The translations under genes were made by a program, and so were the position numbers. Positions 7,412 through 14,842 of a DNA stretch of 14,842 nt are shown here, piece after piece (within the stretch, counting starts at the first letter, position 1; every line of letters starts with the position of its first letter). The stretch spans positions 1-14,842 of the forward strand of contig OMSM01000258.1 in NCBI GenBank assembly GCA_900313745.1, in the 5' to 3' direction. This stretch comes from an uncultured Lachnospiraceae bacterium (GTDB taxonomy: Bacteria; Bacillota; Clostridia; Lachnospirales; Lachnospiraceae). The notes beneath the pieces are model-generated. The model did not search any database. It worked only from the letters and a program-made list of their open reading frames with translations, and was not told where the DNA came from.

Positions 7412-7445
7412 GATACAGTTGCTTTTTGGGCGGACTGGAGGATTC

Positions 7446-9290
<1,845 letters not shown>

Positions 9291-9300
9291 GACATATATC

Positions 9301-9346
9301 AGCCCGCGGGTTTCCCCGCGGGCTGAAAACGGCGTTCGCCGTTTTC
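9301..9346. terminator. Two tandem hairpins after typA
   Basis: Ten bases after the typA stop, AGCCCGCGGG (9301-9310) and CCCGCGGGCT (9315-9324) form a perfect 10-bp stem with a four-base loop. Directly after it, GAAAACGGC (9325-9333) and GCCGTTTTC (9338-9346) form a 9-bp stem. The second has A- and T-rich outer ends on both strands, so it could act as a weak terminator in either direction. Confidence 0.6.
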
Positions 9347-9362
9347 GGCCAGTCAACAATAG

Positions 9363-9402
9363 AGCCCATTTTCGGAAACGGGTTTCCGAAAATGGGCTTT
9401 TT
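9363..9402 (+). terminator. Rho-independent terminator of typA
   Basis: A perfect 17-bp inverted repeat, AGCCCATTTTCGGAAAC (9363-9379) with its reverse complement at 9382-9398, is followed on the plus strand by a run of T through 9402. It is flanked by an outer 8-bp repeat (GCCAGTCA at 9348-9355, TGACTGGC at 9405-9412). The symmetry could also stop mgtE transcripts arriving on the minus strand, although the T run there is poor (CTATTGTTG). Confidence 0.85.
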
Positions 9403-9430
9403 GCTGACTGGCATATGGCTCACTTGGAGG

Positions 9431-10789
9431 TCACATCGCTATATGCAGCACTCTTGTCGAGATGGTGAAATAGATGATGAGTGCGACGGCGTCCACAATT
9501 GTGGTGAGCATCGGAGCGGCGACCACCGCCGGGTCGAGGCCTATCCGCTGCGCAATTAACGGCATCATGGATCCCACGCACTTGGCAAACATCACTACGC
9601 AGATCATCGTCACGCAGACGACGCCCGCGATCACCAGAGGGACACGGTCGATGACCAGCAGCTTGACAAGGTTGATCAGTGCCAGGGAACCGCCGCAAAG
9701 AAGCGCTACTCTCCACTCCTTGAAAATGACGGATAGGAAATTGCGCGGCTCAATCTCATCCAGGGAAAGTCCGCGAATGATCGAGGTACTTGCCTGCGAG
9801 CCCGCATTGCCCGCGGTATCCATGAGCATTGGTACGAAAACTGTAAGAATGGTATAAGTAGCCAGCGCAGATTCGTATCTCGCCATGATCTTTCCCGTAA
9901 ATGTTGCGGAAATCATCAGCAGCATCAGCCACGGCATGCGCTTCTTATAGGTCTCGAAAATGCCGGTCTTCAGATAGGGCTTGTCCGAAGGGATCATAGC
10001 CGCCATCTTTTCAATATCCTCCGTGGCCTCCACATCGATGATATCGACCACGTCGTCGATGGTGATAATGCCCACCATCCGCATCTCGTTATCCACCACC
10101 GGCATCACGATGAGGTCATACTTACGGAACTTGTCCGCCGCCTCCTCCTGGTCATCCGTCGTCTTGATGCTGATGACCGTCTCATTCATGAAGTCGCCGA
10201 TCCTGTCCTCCGGATCGTGGATGAGAAGGTACCTCAGTGCTACAGTTCCCTTCAGGATTCTGGAATTGTCGATGACATAACAGATACTGACTGTCTCGGA
10301 ATCCAGCCCGATTTTGCGGATCCTCTCAATTGCGTCCGCTACGGTCATCTCCTCCTTGAGGTCCACATACTCCACCGTCATGATGCTTCCGGCGGAATCC
10401 TCCGGGTAGCGGAGCAGGTTATTGATGTCCGCCCGGGTCTCGGGCTGTGCGTTGGCAAGTATACGGCGCACGACGTTCGCGGGCATCTCCTCGAGAAGGT
10501 CCGTGGCATCGTCGGCCATCAGGTTATCAATGACATTGCCTGCTTCCTTATCGGACAGCGATGTGATGATGTACTGCTGGGCGTCTATTTCCAGCTGGGC
10601 GAAGACGTCCGCCGCCATATCCTTCGGCAGCATGCGGAACATCTTCAGGGAGACCTCGTCCTCCATCTCGTCCATGACCGCGGCGATATCCGCCTCGTTC
10701 ATGTCCGCTAATGTCTGCCGGAGCCTCGTATACTGTCTCGTCTCCAGAAGTTCACGCAGTTCTTCCTGTAAATCTCTTTCTTCTTCCAT
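9431..10789 (-). CDS. mgtE: Magnesium transporter MgtE
   Basis: MgtE is a homodimeric Mg2+ channel/transporter of the cytoplasmic membrane, gated by Mg2+ binding to its cytosolic domains. The 452-residue protein shows the family order: an acidic helical N domain (about 1-125), two CBS domains (about 130-252, with GSIMTVEYVDL and MVGIITIDDVVDII), a connecting plug helix, and about five membrane helices from residue 284. The signature DTAGNAGSQASTSIIRGLSL is present, and D433 in the last helix (TTIVDAVALIIYF) matches the pore Asp of the Thermus protein. The ATG is preceded by GGAGG at 9 nt. The gene has its own promoter and a long leader with a candidate upstream ORF. I see no M-box riboswitch, a common control of mgtE in Bacillota. 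Confidence 0.97.
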   Translation of the reverse strand: MEEERDLQEELRELLETRQYTRLRQTLADMNEADIAAVMDEMEDEVSLKMFRMLPKDMAADVFAQLEIDAQQYIITSLSDKEAGNVIDNLMADDATDLLEEMPANVVRRILANAQPETRADINNLLRYPEDSAGSIMTVEYVDLKEEMTVADAIERIRKIGLDSETVSICYVIDNSRILKGTVALRYLLIHDPEDRIGDFMNETVISIKTTDDQEEAADKFRKYDLIVMPVVDNEMRMVGIITIDDVVDIIDVEATEDIEKMAAMIPSDKPYLKTGIFETYKKRMPWLMLLMISATFTGKIMARYESALATYTILTVFVPMLMDTAGNAGSQASTSIIRGLSLDEIEPRNFLSVIFKEWRVALLCGGSLALINLVKLLVIDRVPLVIAGVVCVTMICVVMFAKCVGSMMPLIAQRIGLDPAVVAAPMLTTIVDAVALIIYFTISTRVLHIAM

Positions 10790-10916
10790 GGGATCGCGCC
10801 TCCGCGGCAGGGCAAAGTATCCCTGCCTTCAGTAAAAAACAGGTGATTTGCATGCATCGTAACGGAGGCAGAGGGTTATCACTGCCATGGGAATCAGTTT
10901 TTCGATTCATGTTCAT
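10752..10916 (-). CDS. Candidate upstream leader ORF of mgtE, overlapping the mgtE start
   Basis: A 54-codon frame starts at ATG 10914-10916 (a second ATG lies two codons on), with GGAGGAAAGGA ending 5 nt upstream, a better SD than that of mgtE itself. It ends at TGA 10752-10754, 38 bases inside mgtE in another frame. The peptide begins MNMNRKTDSHGSDNPLPPLR, has a Cys-containing hydrophobic stretch (CMQITCFLLKAGILC) and ends basic (RSHGRRKRFTGRT). I recognise no homologue. Ribosomes translating it would cross the leader hairpin and the mgtE ribosome-binding site, so it could couple to or occlude mgtE translation. Proline-containing leader peptides control mgtA in enterics, which makes the NPLPP motif suggestive but no more than that. 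It may also be chance in a GC-rich leader. Confidence 0.35.
   Translation of the reverse strand: MNMNRKTDSHGSDNPLPPLRCMQITCFLLKAGILCPAAEARSHGRRKRFTGRTA
10806..10827 (-). promoter_or_regulatory. Hairpin just upstream of the mgtE ribosome-binding site
   Basis: GGCAGGG (10806-10812) and CCCTGCC (10821-10827) form a perfect 7-bp stem with an eight-base loop, two bases upstream of the mgtE SD (GGAGG, 10799-10803). Its place suggests a role in translation initiation, perhaps opened or closed by ribosomes moving through the leader ORF. A further possible long-range pair is GGTGAT (10842-10847) with ATCACC (10915-10920), which covers the leader ORF start. Confidence 0.45.
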
Positions 10917-10966
10917 CACCGTCCTTTCCTCCGGGAAATGATCCCTTATTTTGAAAACTTCTACTA

Positions 10967-10996
10967 ATCCTATCGACTCTCCCGCAGTTTTGTCAA
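10967..10996 (-). promoter_or_regulatory. Candidate sigma-A promoter of mgtE
   Basis: On the minus strand a perfect -35 TTGACA (10991-10996) is followed after 18 bases by TAGGAT (10967-10972), four of six -10 bases. Transcription would start near 10960, giving an mgtE leader of about 170 nt. It begins 27 bases after the stop codon of the upstream yigZ-like gene, so mgtE need not depend on that gene's promoter. Confidence 0.6.
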
Positions 10997-11015
10997 CCGG
11001 ATAATCCGCTGCGGG
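10981..11015. repeat. Inverted repeat spanning the mgtE -35 box (possible operator)
   Basis: CCCGCAG (10981-10987) and CTGCGGG (11009-11015) are perfect 7-base inverted arms 21 bases apart, enclosing the TTGACA -35 element. Close by lies the smaller palindrome CGGATTATCCG (minus strand). No U run follows in either direction, so it is a poor terminator for the upstream gene. A DNA-binding site is possible; no regulator can be named. Confidence 0.4.
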
Positions 11016-11022
11016 CAATCTT

Positions 11023-11715
11023 TCAAAACTTCTCCGCTGACACCGGTATTCCCCTGTATTCCAGAGCAATATCCCGGATTGCGGCGCGCCCGTCCGCGGC
11101 ATTAATGATCAGTTTTTTCACCGTGTCTCCCCGCCCTTCGGGGATAGTTATATGAAGTGTGACCTTATCCGTATAAACCACATCCTCCGGGGTAATCTTT
11201 TCCTGCCGGAGAAGATACTGTATGCGGTCCGAAAAACTGTACTCCACGGCAGCGGTGAACACACAGCAGCGGCACATCCGGACAATTCCGGCGTCCGCAA
11301 GCGCTGCCTTCGCCGCACCGGAATATGCCCTGGTGAGCCCTCCGGTTCCGAGGAGCGTCCCGCCGAAATACCGAGTGACAATGATTATACAGTCACAAAG
11401 CCCTTTAAGCGGAGATTCTCCGCCTCCTTCGTCCGATGCGGGCGGCACGTATCCCTGCAGTACGTCGAGAATCGGCCTTCCCGCAGTTCCTGTCGGCTCT
11501 CCCGCATCCGATGATCTCACATCCTGCCCGGAGGAGCCGAGCACCCTGGCATAACAATGGTGTCTCGCGTCGTAGTAGCGCTTCTTTTCTGCCTCAAGAG
11601 CGGCCTGAACCTCAGCCTCGGACGTGACATGCAGCGCTGTCGCCAGAAATCTCGACTTCTTCTCGACGAGCTCGCCGTTTCCTTCAGTTCCTATCGTATA
11701 ATAATCGCCATTCAT
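11023..11715 (-). CDS. YigZ/IMPACT family protein
   Basis: Members of the UPF0029/IMPACT family (YigZ, YvyE) are small cytosolic proteins of uncertain biochemical role, related to a eukaryotic regulator of translation; yigZ or yvyE would be the usual symbols. The 230-residue protein has KSRF near residue 20, DARHHCYARVLG (49-60), the family core DAGEPTGTAGRPILDVL (70-86) and VTRYFGGTLLGTGGLTRAY (113-131), then a C-terminal ferredoxin-like DUF1949 region (about 150-225). A 20-residue Gly/Glu/Pro-rich stretch (about 87-106) separates the two core motifs, which are closer together in the homologues I remember. There is no clear SD before the ATG; an extended -10 lies so close that the mRNA may be leaderless. 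It diverges from the PBP gene, and mgtE follows downstream under its own promoter. Confidence 0.93.
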   Translation of the reverse strand: MNGDYYTIGTEGNGELVEKKSRFLATALHVTSEAEVQAALEAEKKRYYDARHHCYARVLGSSGQDVRSSDAGEPTGTAGRPILDVLQGYVPPASDEGGGESPLKGLCDCIIIVTRYFGGTLLGTGGLTRAYSGAAKAALADAGIVRMCRCCVFTAAVEYSFSDRIQYLLRQEKITPEDVVYTDKVTLHITIPEGRGDTVKKLIINAADGRAAIRDIALEYRGIPVSAEKF

Positions 11716-11721
11716 GGCATT

Positions 11722-11751
11722 ATTCTAACATATACCGGATCAGGTTCCGAA
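11722..11751 (-). promoter_or_regulatory. Candidate promoter of the yigZ-like gene, possibly leaderless
   Basis: On the minus strand TGT-TAGAAT (11722-11730) is an extended -10 with five of six consensus bases; TTCGGA (11746-11751) lies 18 bases upstream as a weak -35. Only six bases separate the -10 from the ATG at 11715, so transcription would begin at or next to the start codon, consistent with the missing SD. Confidence 0.45.
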
Positions 11752-11761
11752 GAACTGGTTA

Positions 11762-11770
11762 TGATATAAT
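11762..11770 (+). promoter_or_regulatory. Candidate extended -10 promoter of the PBP gene
   Basis: TGA-TATAAT is a perfect extended -10 on the plus strand. No good -35 is present at 16-18 bases (around 11742-11748), as is common with TGn promoters. The start would be near 11777, giving a leader of about 86 nt. The -35 zone is shared with the opposing yigZ promoter. Confidence 0.6.
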
Positions 11771-11862
11771 ATATCTATTGCGGATCTGTTTTGCTGATCC
11801 ACAGCAGATAACGAGCGATAAGCAGCATAAGCCGCCTGAAAGGACATACGGACTTCATCTAT

Positions 11863-14640
11863 ATGAACTACAGCAGATACAGCCTGCAGCGAAGCATGAG
11901 GGAGCTTAACTCCCGCTCCGAGAAGCGCGTCCGGAAGGTCTCCCTCCTTCTTCTGCAGCTATTCATCATAATCTTTTTTGCAGCGATCATCATCGCTGTC
12001 TGCGCCGGCATCGGTGCCTTCCGCAGCGTCATTGACTCTGCTCCCAGCGTAGGCAATATCGATGTCACCCCGACCGGCTTCTCTACCTTTGTTTATGATT
12101 CCGAAGGGCGTCAGACGGCAAAACTTGTCTCCACCGACTCCAACAGAATCCCGGTCAGCTGGGACATGATCCCCCAGGATCTGTGCGATGCCTTCGTCGC
12201 TATCGAGGACGAGCGTTTCTACACCCATCACGGCATCGACATCCAGGGTATCATCCGTGCCGGAATCACCGGCATCAGAACCCGCAATTTCTCCCAGGGC
12301 GCGAGTACGATCACCCAGCAGCTCCTAAAAAACAACGTTTTCACCGACTGGACGTCGGAGACCTTCACCGAGAGCGTCAAGCGAAAGATCCAGGAGCAGT
12401 ATCTCGCCGTCGAACTGGAGAAGGCGATGAGCAAGGAGGACATCCTGCTCAACTACATGAACACCATCAACCTCGGCCACAACACCCTGGGCGTCCAGGC
12501 AGCGTCGCTGCGCTATTTCGGCAAATCCGTCAGCGACCTCACCCTGTCGGAGTGTGCGGTTATCGCCGGAATCACCCAGAATCCCTCCAGCTACGATCCT
12601 ATCGTGTTTCCGGAGGATAACGAAAAGCGCAGGAAGCATGTGCTGGACAACATGCTTCGCCTCCAGTTCATCACCCAGGACGAGTATGACCGGGCCATGG
12701 CCGACAACGTCTACTCCCGCATCCAGGTAGTGGATACCACGACCGGTGACGAGGTGGTCAACTCCTACTTCGTCGATGCCCTGACCAACCAGGTGCTCGC
12801 CGACCTTATGGAAGCGGGCTACACGGAGACCCAGGCGTACACCCTGCTCTACTCCGGCGGCCTGAATATCTACTCCACTCAGGATCCCAGAATCCAGGCA
12901 ATCTGTGATGAGGTGACCAGTAATCCCGACAACTACCCGCCCGACACCAAGTGGTACCTTAGCTACCGGCTTACGCTGGAGTCCTCCGGAGGCGACCTGC
13001 AGAATTACAGCTCCGAGATGCTTGAGCTCTGGCTCAAGGAGAACGGAATCAACAGCAACCTCTTTTTCAGCTCCGAGGAGGCGGCACGGAACGCCGCCGA
13101 GAGCTATAAGGACGCAATGATGCGCGCAGGCGATACCGTCCAGGGAGAGTCGATCACCCTTACTCCCCAGCCGCAGATCTCCATTACCGTCATTGACCAG
13201 CATACCGGAGAGGTTCTCGCAATGGTCGGCGGCCGCGGCCAGAAGACGGCAAACCGGACGTTTAACCGCGCAACCGACGCGATGAAGCAGCCGGGTTCCA
13301 CCTTCAAAATCCTCTCGACCTACGCGCCTGCGCTCGACAGCGCGGGACTTACTCTCGCCACCACACAGCTGGATGCCCCCTACAAGTATCCCGACGGCAC
13401 ACCGGTCCGCAACTGGTACGGCGAGTCCTACCGGGGCATCTGCTCCCTCCGCACGGGTATTGAGTGGTCGCTGAACGTCGTCACGGTCAAAACTCTCGAG
13501 GCAATCACGCCCAGACTTGGAATGGATTATCTGAAGAGTTTTGGCTTCACAACTCTGGCGGAGAACGAGGAAATCAACGGACAGGTATTCAATGACGACC
13601 GCCTTCCTCTCGCGCTCGGCGGCATCACTCACGGCGTGAAAAACATCGAGATCAACGCCGCGTACGCCGCAATCGCCAACGGCGGAGTCTATATTGCTCC
13701 CAAGCTCTATACCAAGGTGACAAACCATGAAGGCCGCATTATCCTGGACAATACCCAGCGGGAATCCCACCGCGTGCTGAAAGAGACCACCGCATGGCTG
13801 CTTACCTCCGCAATGGAGGATGTCGTAAAGAGCGGCACCGGAACGGCAACTAATTTCGGAACTACCGCTATCGCGGGCAAAACCGGAACCACAGAGGGAT
13901 ACAACGACGTCTGGTTCTGCGGATATACCGATTATTACACTGCTTCCGTATGGGCAGGTTATGACCAGGACCTGAAGCTCAGCTCTGCGGCGGAGAAGGC
14001 GCTCGCCCAGTCCATCTGGCGCAAGTGCATGGAGAAAATTCACGAAGGGCTGGAATACAGGGACTTCGCCCAGCCGCCGGGGATAGTGAAAAAGACGATC
14101 TGCCGCTCGTCGGGCAAGCTTCCCGTGGCCGGTCTCTGTGACAGCACACTAGGGCAGGAGTTTTTCGCTGAGGACAACATTCCTGAGGAGAACTGTGATG
14201 TGCACTTCCAGGGAATGATCTGCAGCTACAGCGGACTTCCTGCTGCCGACGCCTGCCCGTTCGCCACCCCGGGGGTCGTCACTCTCAGTCCGGGCAGAAC
14301 AGGCCAGCGGTGCGAACATACCGCCGCATTCATGGCATCTGAGGCTGCCGCCGCTGTCGTGGCAAGCCAGCAGAATGAAATCAATGTCCGCAATGCTTCA
14401 AAGGAGCTTGACAGCGTGCGTGTTCAGCTGGTCGAAGCCGCTACCGCTCTGGAGAATGCGCAGCAGGCATTCCTGAGCGCGCAGGAAACCGGTGATGTGA
14501 CTGCAATAGAGAATGCAAGAGCGGCGATGGATCTCGCGACAGACAACTACAATGCCGTCGCTTCCCGCTATGAAGCACTGAAGGAAATGGTCAACAGCTC
14601 AGAGGTTCAGGCAGTAATCAATACCGGAGGCGGAGAATAA
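11863..14640 (+). CDS. Class A penicillin-binding protein (PBP1A family, bifunctional)
   Basis: A bifunctional peptidoglycan synthase anchored in the membrane: the GT51 domain polymerises lipid II and the transpeptidase domain cross-links stem peptides. The 925 residues hold a short basic cytoplasmic tail, one membrane helix (about 26-53), and the GT51 motifs EDERFYTHHG (E115 catalytic), QGASTITQQLLKNN, and KIQEQYLAVELE followed by SKEDILLNYMNTINLG. Transpeptidase motifs are STFK (S479 nucleophile, K482), SLN (536-538) and KTGT (673-676). The C-terminal region has several Cys residues (ICRSSGKLPVAGLC and others), then an Ala/Gln/Glu-rich likely coiled coil from about 824, ending TGGGE. The SD is weak: AAAGGA lies 18 nt upstream and only a GGA lies nearer, so the start is less certain than the identity. 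ponA, mrcA or pbp1A would be the usual symbols. Confidence 0.95.
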   Translation: MNYSRYSLQRSMRELNSRSEKRVRKVSLLLLQLFIIIFFAAIIIAVCAGIGAFRSVIDSAPSVGNIDVTPTGFSTFVYDSEGRQTAKLVSTDSNRIPVSWDMIPQDLCDAFVAIEDERFYTHHGIDIQGIIRAGITGIRTRNFSQGASTITQQLLKNNVFTDWTSETFTESVKRKIQEQYLAVELEKAMSKEDILLNYMNTINLGHNTLGVQAASLRYFGKSVSDLTLSECAVIAGITQNPSSYDPIVFPEDNEKRRKHVLDNMLRLQFITQDEYDRAMADNVYSRIQVVDTTTGDEVVNSYFVDALTNQVLADLMEAGYTETQAYTLLYSGGLNIYSTQDPRIQAICDEVTSNPDNYPPDTKWYLSYRLTLESSGGDLQNYSSEMLELWLKENGINSNLFFSSEEAARNAAESYKDAMMRAGDTVQGESITLTPQPQISITVIDQHTGEVLAMVGGRGQKTANRTFNRATDAMKQPGSTFKILSTYAPALDSAGLTLATTQLDAPYKYPDGTPVRNWYGESYRGICSLRTGIEWSLNVVTVKTLEAITPRLGMDYLKSFGFTTLAENEEINGQVFNDDRLPLALGGITHGVKNIEINAAYAAIANGGVYIAPKLYTKVTNHEGRIILDNTQRESHRVLKETTAWLLTSAMEDVVKSGTGTATNFGTTAIAGKTGTTEGYNDVWFCGYTDYYTASVWAGYDQDLKLSSAAEKALAQSIWRKCMEKIHEGLEYRDFAQPPGIVKKTICRSSGKLPVAGLCDSTLGQEFFAEDNIPEENCDVHFQGMICSYSGLPAADACPFATPGVVTLSPGRTGQRCEHTAAFMASEAAAAVVASQQNEINVRNASKELDSVRVQLVEAATALENAQQAFLSAQETGDVTAIENARAAMDLATDNYNAVASRYEALKEMVNSSEVQAVINTGGGE

Positions 14641-14667
14641 CCTCCGGCCGGTGTTTGCCGAGGACAT

Positions 14668-14709
14668 AAAAAGATGGGCGAATCCGGATTGCCGGCCGCC
14701 CATCTTTTT
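14668..14709 (+). terminator. Rho-independent terminator of the PBP gene
   Basis: AAAAAGATGGGCG (14668-14680) pairs perfectly with CGCCCATCTTTTT (14697-14709) over 13 bp around a 16-base loop, ending in a T run, 27 bases after the PBP stop codon. The A run at the other end would also let it work on the minus strand. Confidence 0.88.
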
Positions 14710-14731
14710 GTTTCCTCAGTCAATTCAAATG

Positions 14732-14761
14732 AAAAACCAGAGATCGGATGACCTCTGGTTT
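14732..14761 (-). terminator. Rho-independent terminator of the tRNA-Thr gene
   Basis: On the minus strand AAACCAGAG (14753-14761) pairs with CTCTGGTTT (14734-14742) over 9 bp, and the T run continues to 14732. It begins five bases after the tRNA 3' end, as expected for a short tRNA transcript. Confidence 0.78.
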
Positions 14762-14766
14762 CTCTG

Positions 14767-14839
14767 AGCTGATGACGGGAATCGGACCCGTGACCTCCGC
14801 ACTACCAATGCGACGCACTACCGACTGTGCTACATCAGC
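14767..14839 (-). tRNA. tRNA-Thr (anticodon GGT)
   Basis: The minus strand folds into a full 73-base cloverleaf. The acceptor stem is GCTGATG (14833-14839) with CATCAGC (14768-14774) and a T discriminator. The D arm is GCAC-AGTCGGTA-GTGC. The anticodon stem TCGCA/TGCGG has one T-G pair and the loop TTGGTAG, giving anticodon GGT (reads ACC and ACU). The T arm is ACGGG-TCCGATT-CCCGT. The 3' CCA is not encoded (CAG follows the discriminator), so it must be added after transcription. Only three bases of upstream sequence are in the window, so its promoter, or other tRNAs of the same unit, lie beyond the edge. Confidence 0.95.
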
Positions 14840-14842
14840 ATC

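Noticed and set aside
7247..7445. N-terminal extensions of pyrH and typA through the shared gap
   Set aside because: Both frames happen to stay open, but the products lack family similarity there, and clear SD sequences mark the internal ATGs at 7246 and 7446.
10790..10960. M-box (ykoK) magnesium riboswitch before mgtE
   Set aside because: I looked for the conserved core elements and did not find them; a covariance search would settle it.
12325..14043. A 572-codon open frame on the minus strand, opposite the PBP gene
   Set aside because: It mirrors the PBP codons, has no conserved domain, and the catalytic motifs are all on the plus strand.

Overview
This window looks like a core chromosomal segment of a Bacillota (Clostridia) genome, most like the GC-richer Lachnospiraceae. 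The evidence is a PolC-type DNA polymerase III gene, the gene order pyrH-frr-uppS-cdsA-dxr-rseP-ispG-polC, and a class A penicillin-binding protein with a cysteine-containing C-terminal tail. Codons favour G or C in the third position, which leaves many long but meaningless antisense reading frames. The family-level placement is inference; no rRNA or other marker fixes it.

Layout. Positions 1-7246 carry one tightly packed minus-strand cluster, read right to left: pyrH (UMP kinase), frr (ribosome recycling factor), a 209-base gap with GC-rich repeats, uppS, cdsA, dxr, rseP, ispG, and the first 292 codons of polC, which runs off the left edge. From uppS to polC the genes overlap or lie within 12 bases of each other, most with their Shine-Dalgarno (SD) sequence inside the preceding gene, so they are probably one transcript. 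Positions 7247-7445 are a divergent promoter region. typA/bipA is on the plus strand (7446-9290) and ends in a cluster of three hairpins shared with the convergent mgtE (9431-10789, minus). mgtE has its own consensus-like promoter and a leader of about 170 nt containing a candidate upstream ORF. An IMPACT/YigZ-family gene (11023-11715, minus) and a 925-residue class A PBP (11863-14640, plus) diverge from a 147-base region where their promoters appear to overlap. The right edge has a strong PBP terminator, then a minus-strand tRNA-Thr(GGU) with its own terminator.

How the genes fit together. dxr and ispG are steps of the MEP isoprenoid pathway; uppS turns its products into undecaprenyl diphosphate, the lipid carrier for peptidoglycan. 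cdsA makes CDP-diacylglycerol for phospholipids and rseP is a membrane site-2 protease. pyrH supplies UDP for nucleic acids and UDP-sugars, and frr recycles ribosomes. The PBP at the right end polymerises and cross-links peptidoglycan built on the same carrier. The theme is envelope synthesis plus translation and replication housekeeping.

Novelty. I found no mobile element, CRISPR array, phage gene, defence island or biosynthetic cluster, and no evidence of an undescribed multi-gene system. The points worth a second look are at the regulatory or residue level: the mgtE leader ORF and the palindrome over its promoter, the repeat between frr and uppS, a nested 65-base palindrome between typA and mgtE, overlapping divergent promoters with a possibly leaderless yigZ mRNA, and an active-site His-to-Asn change in Dxr.
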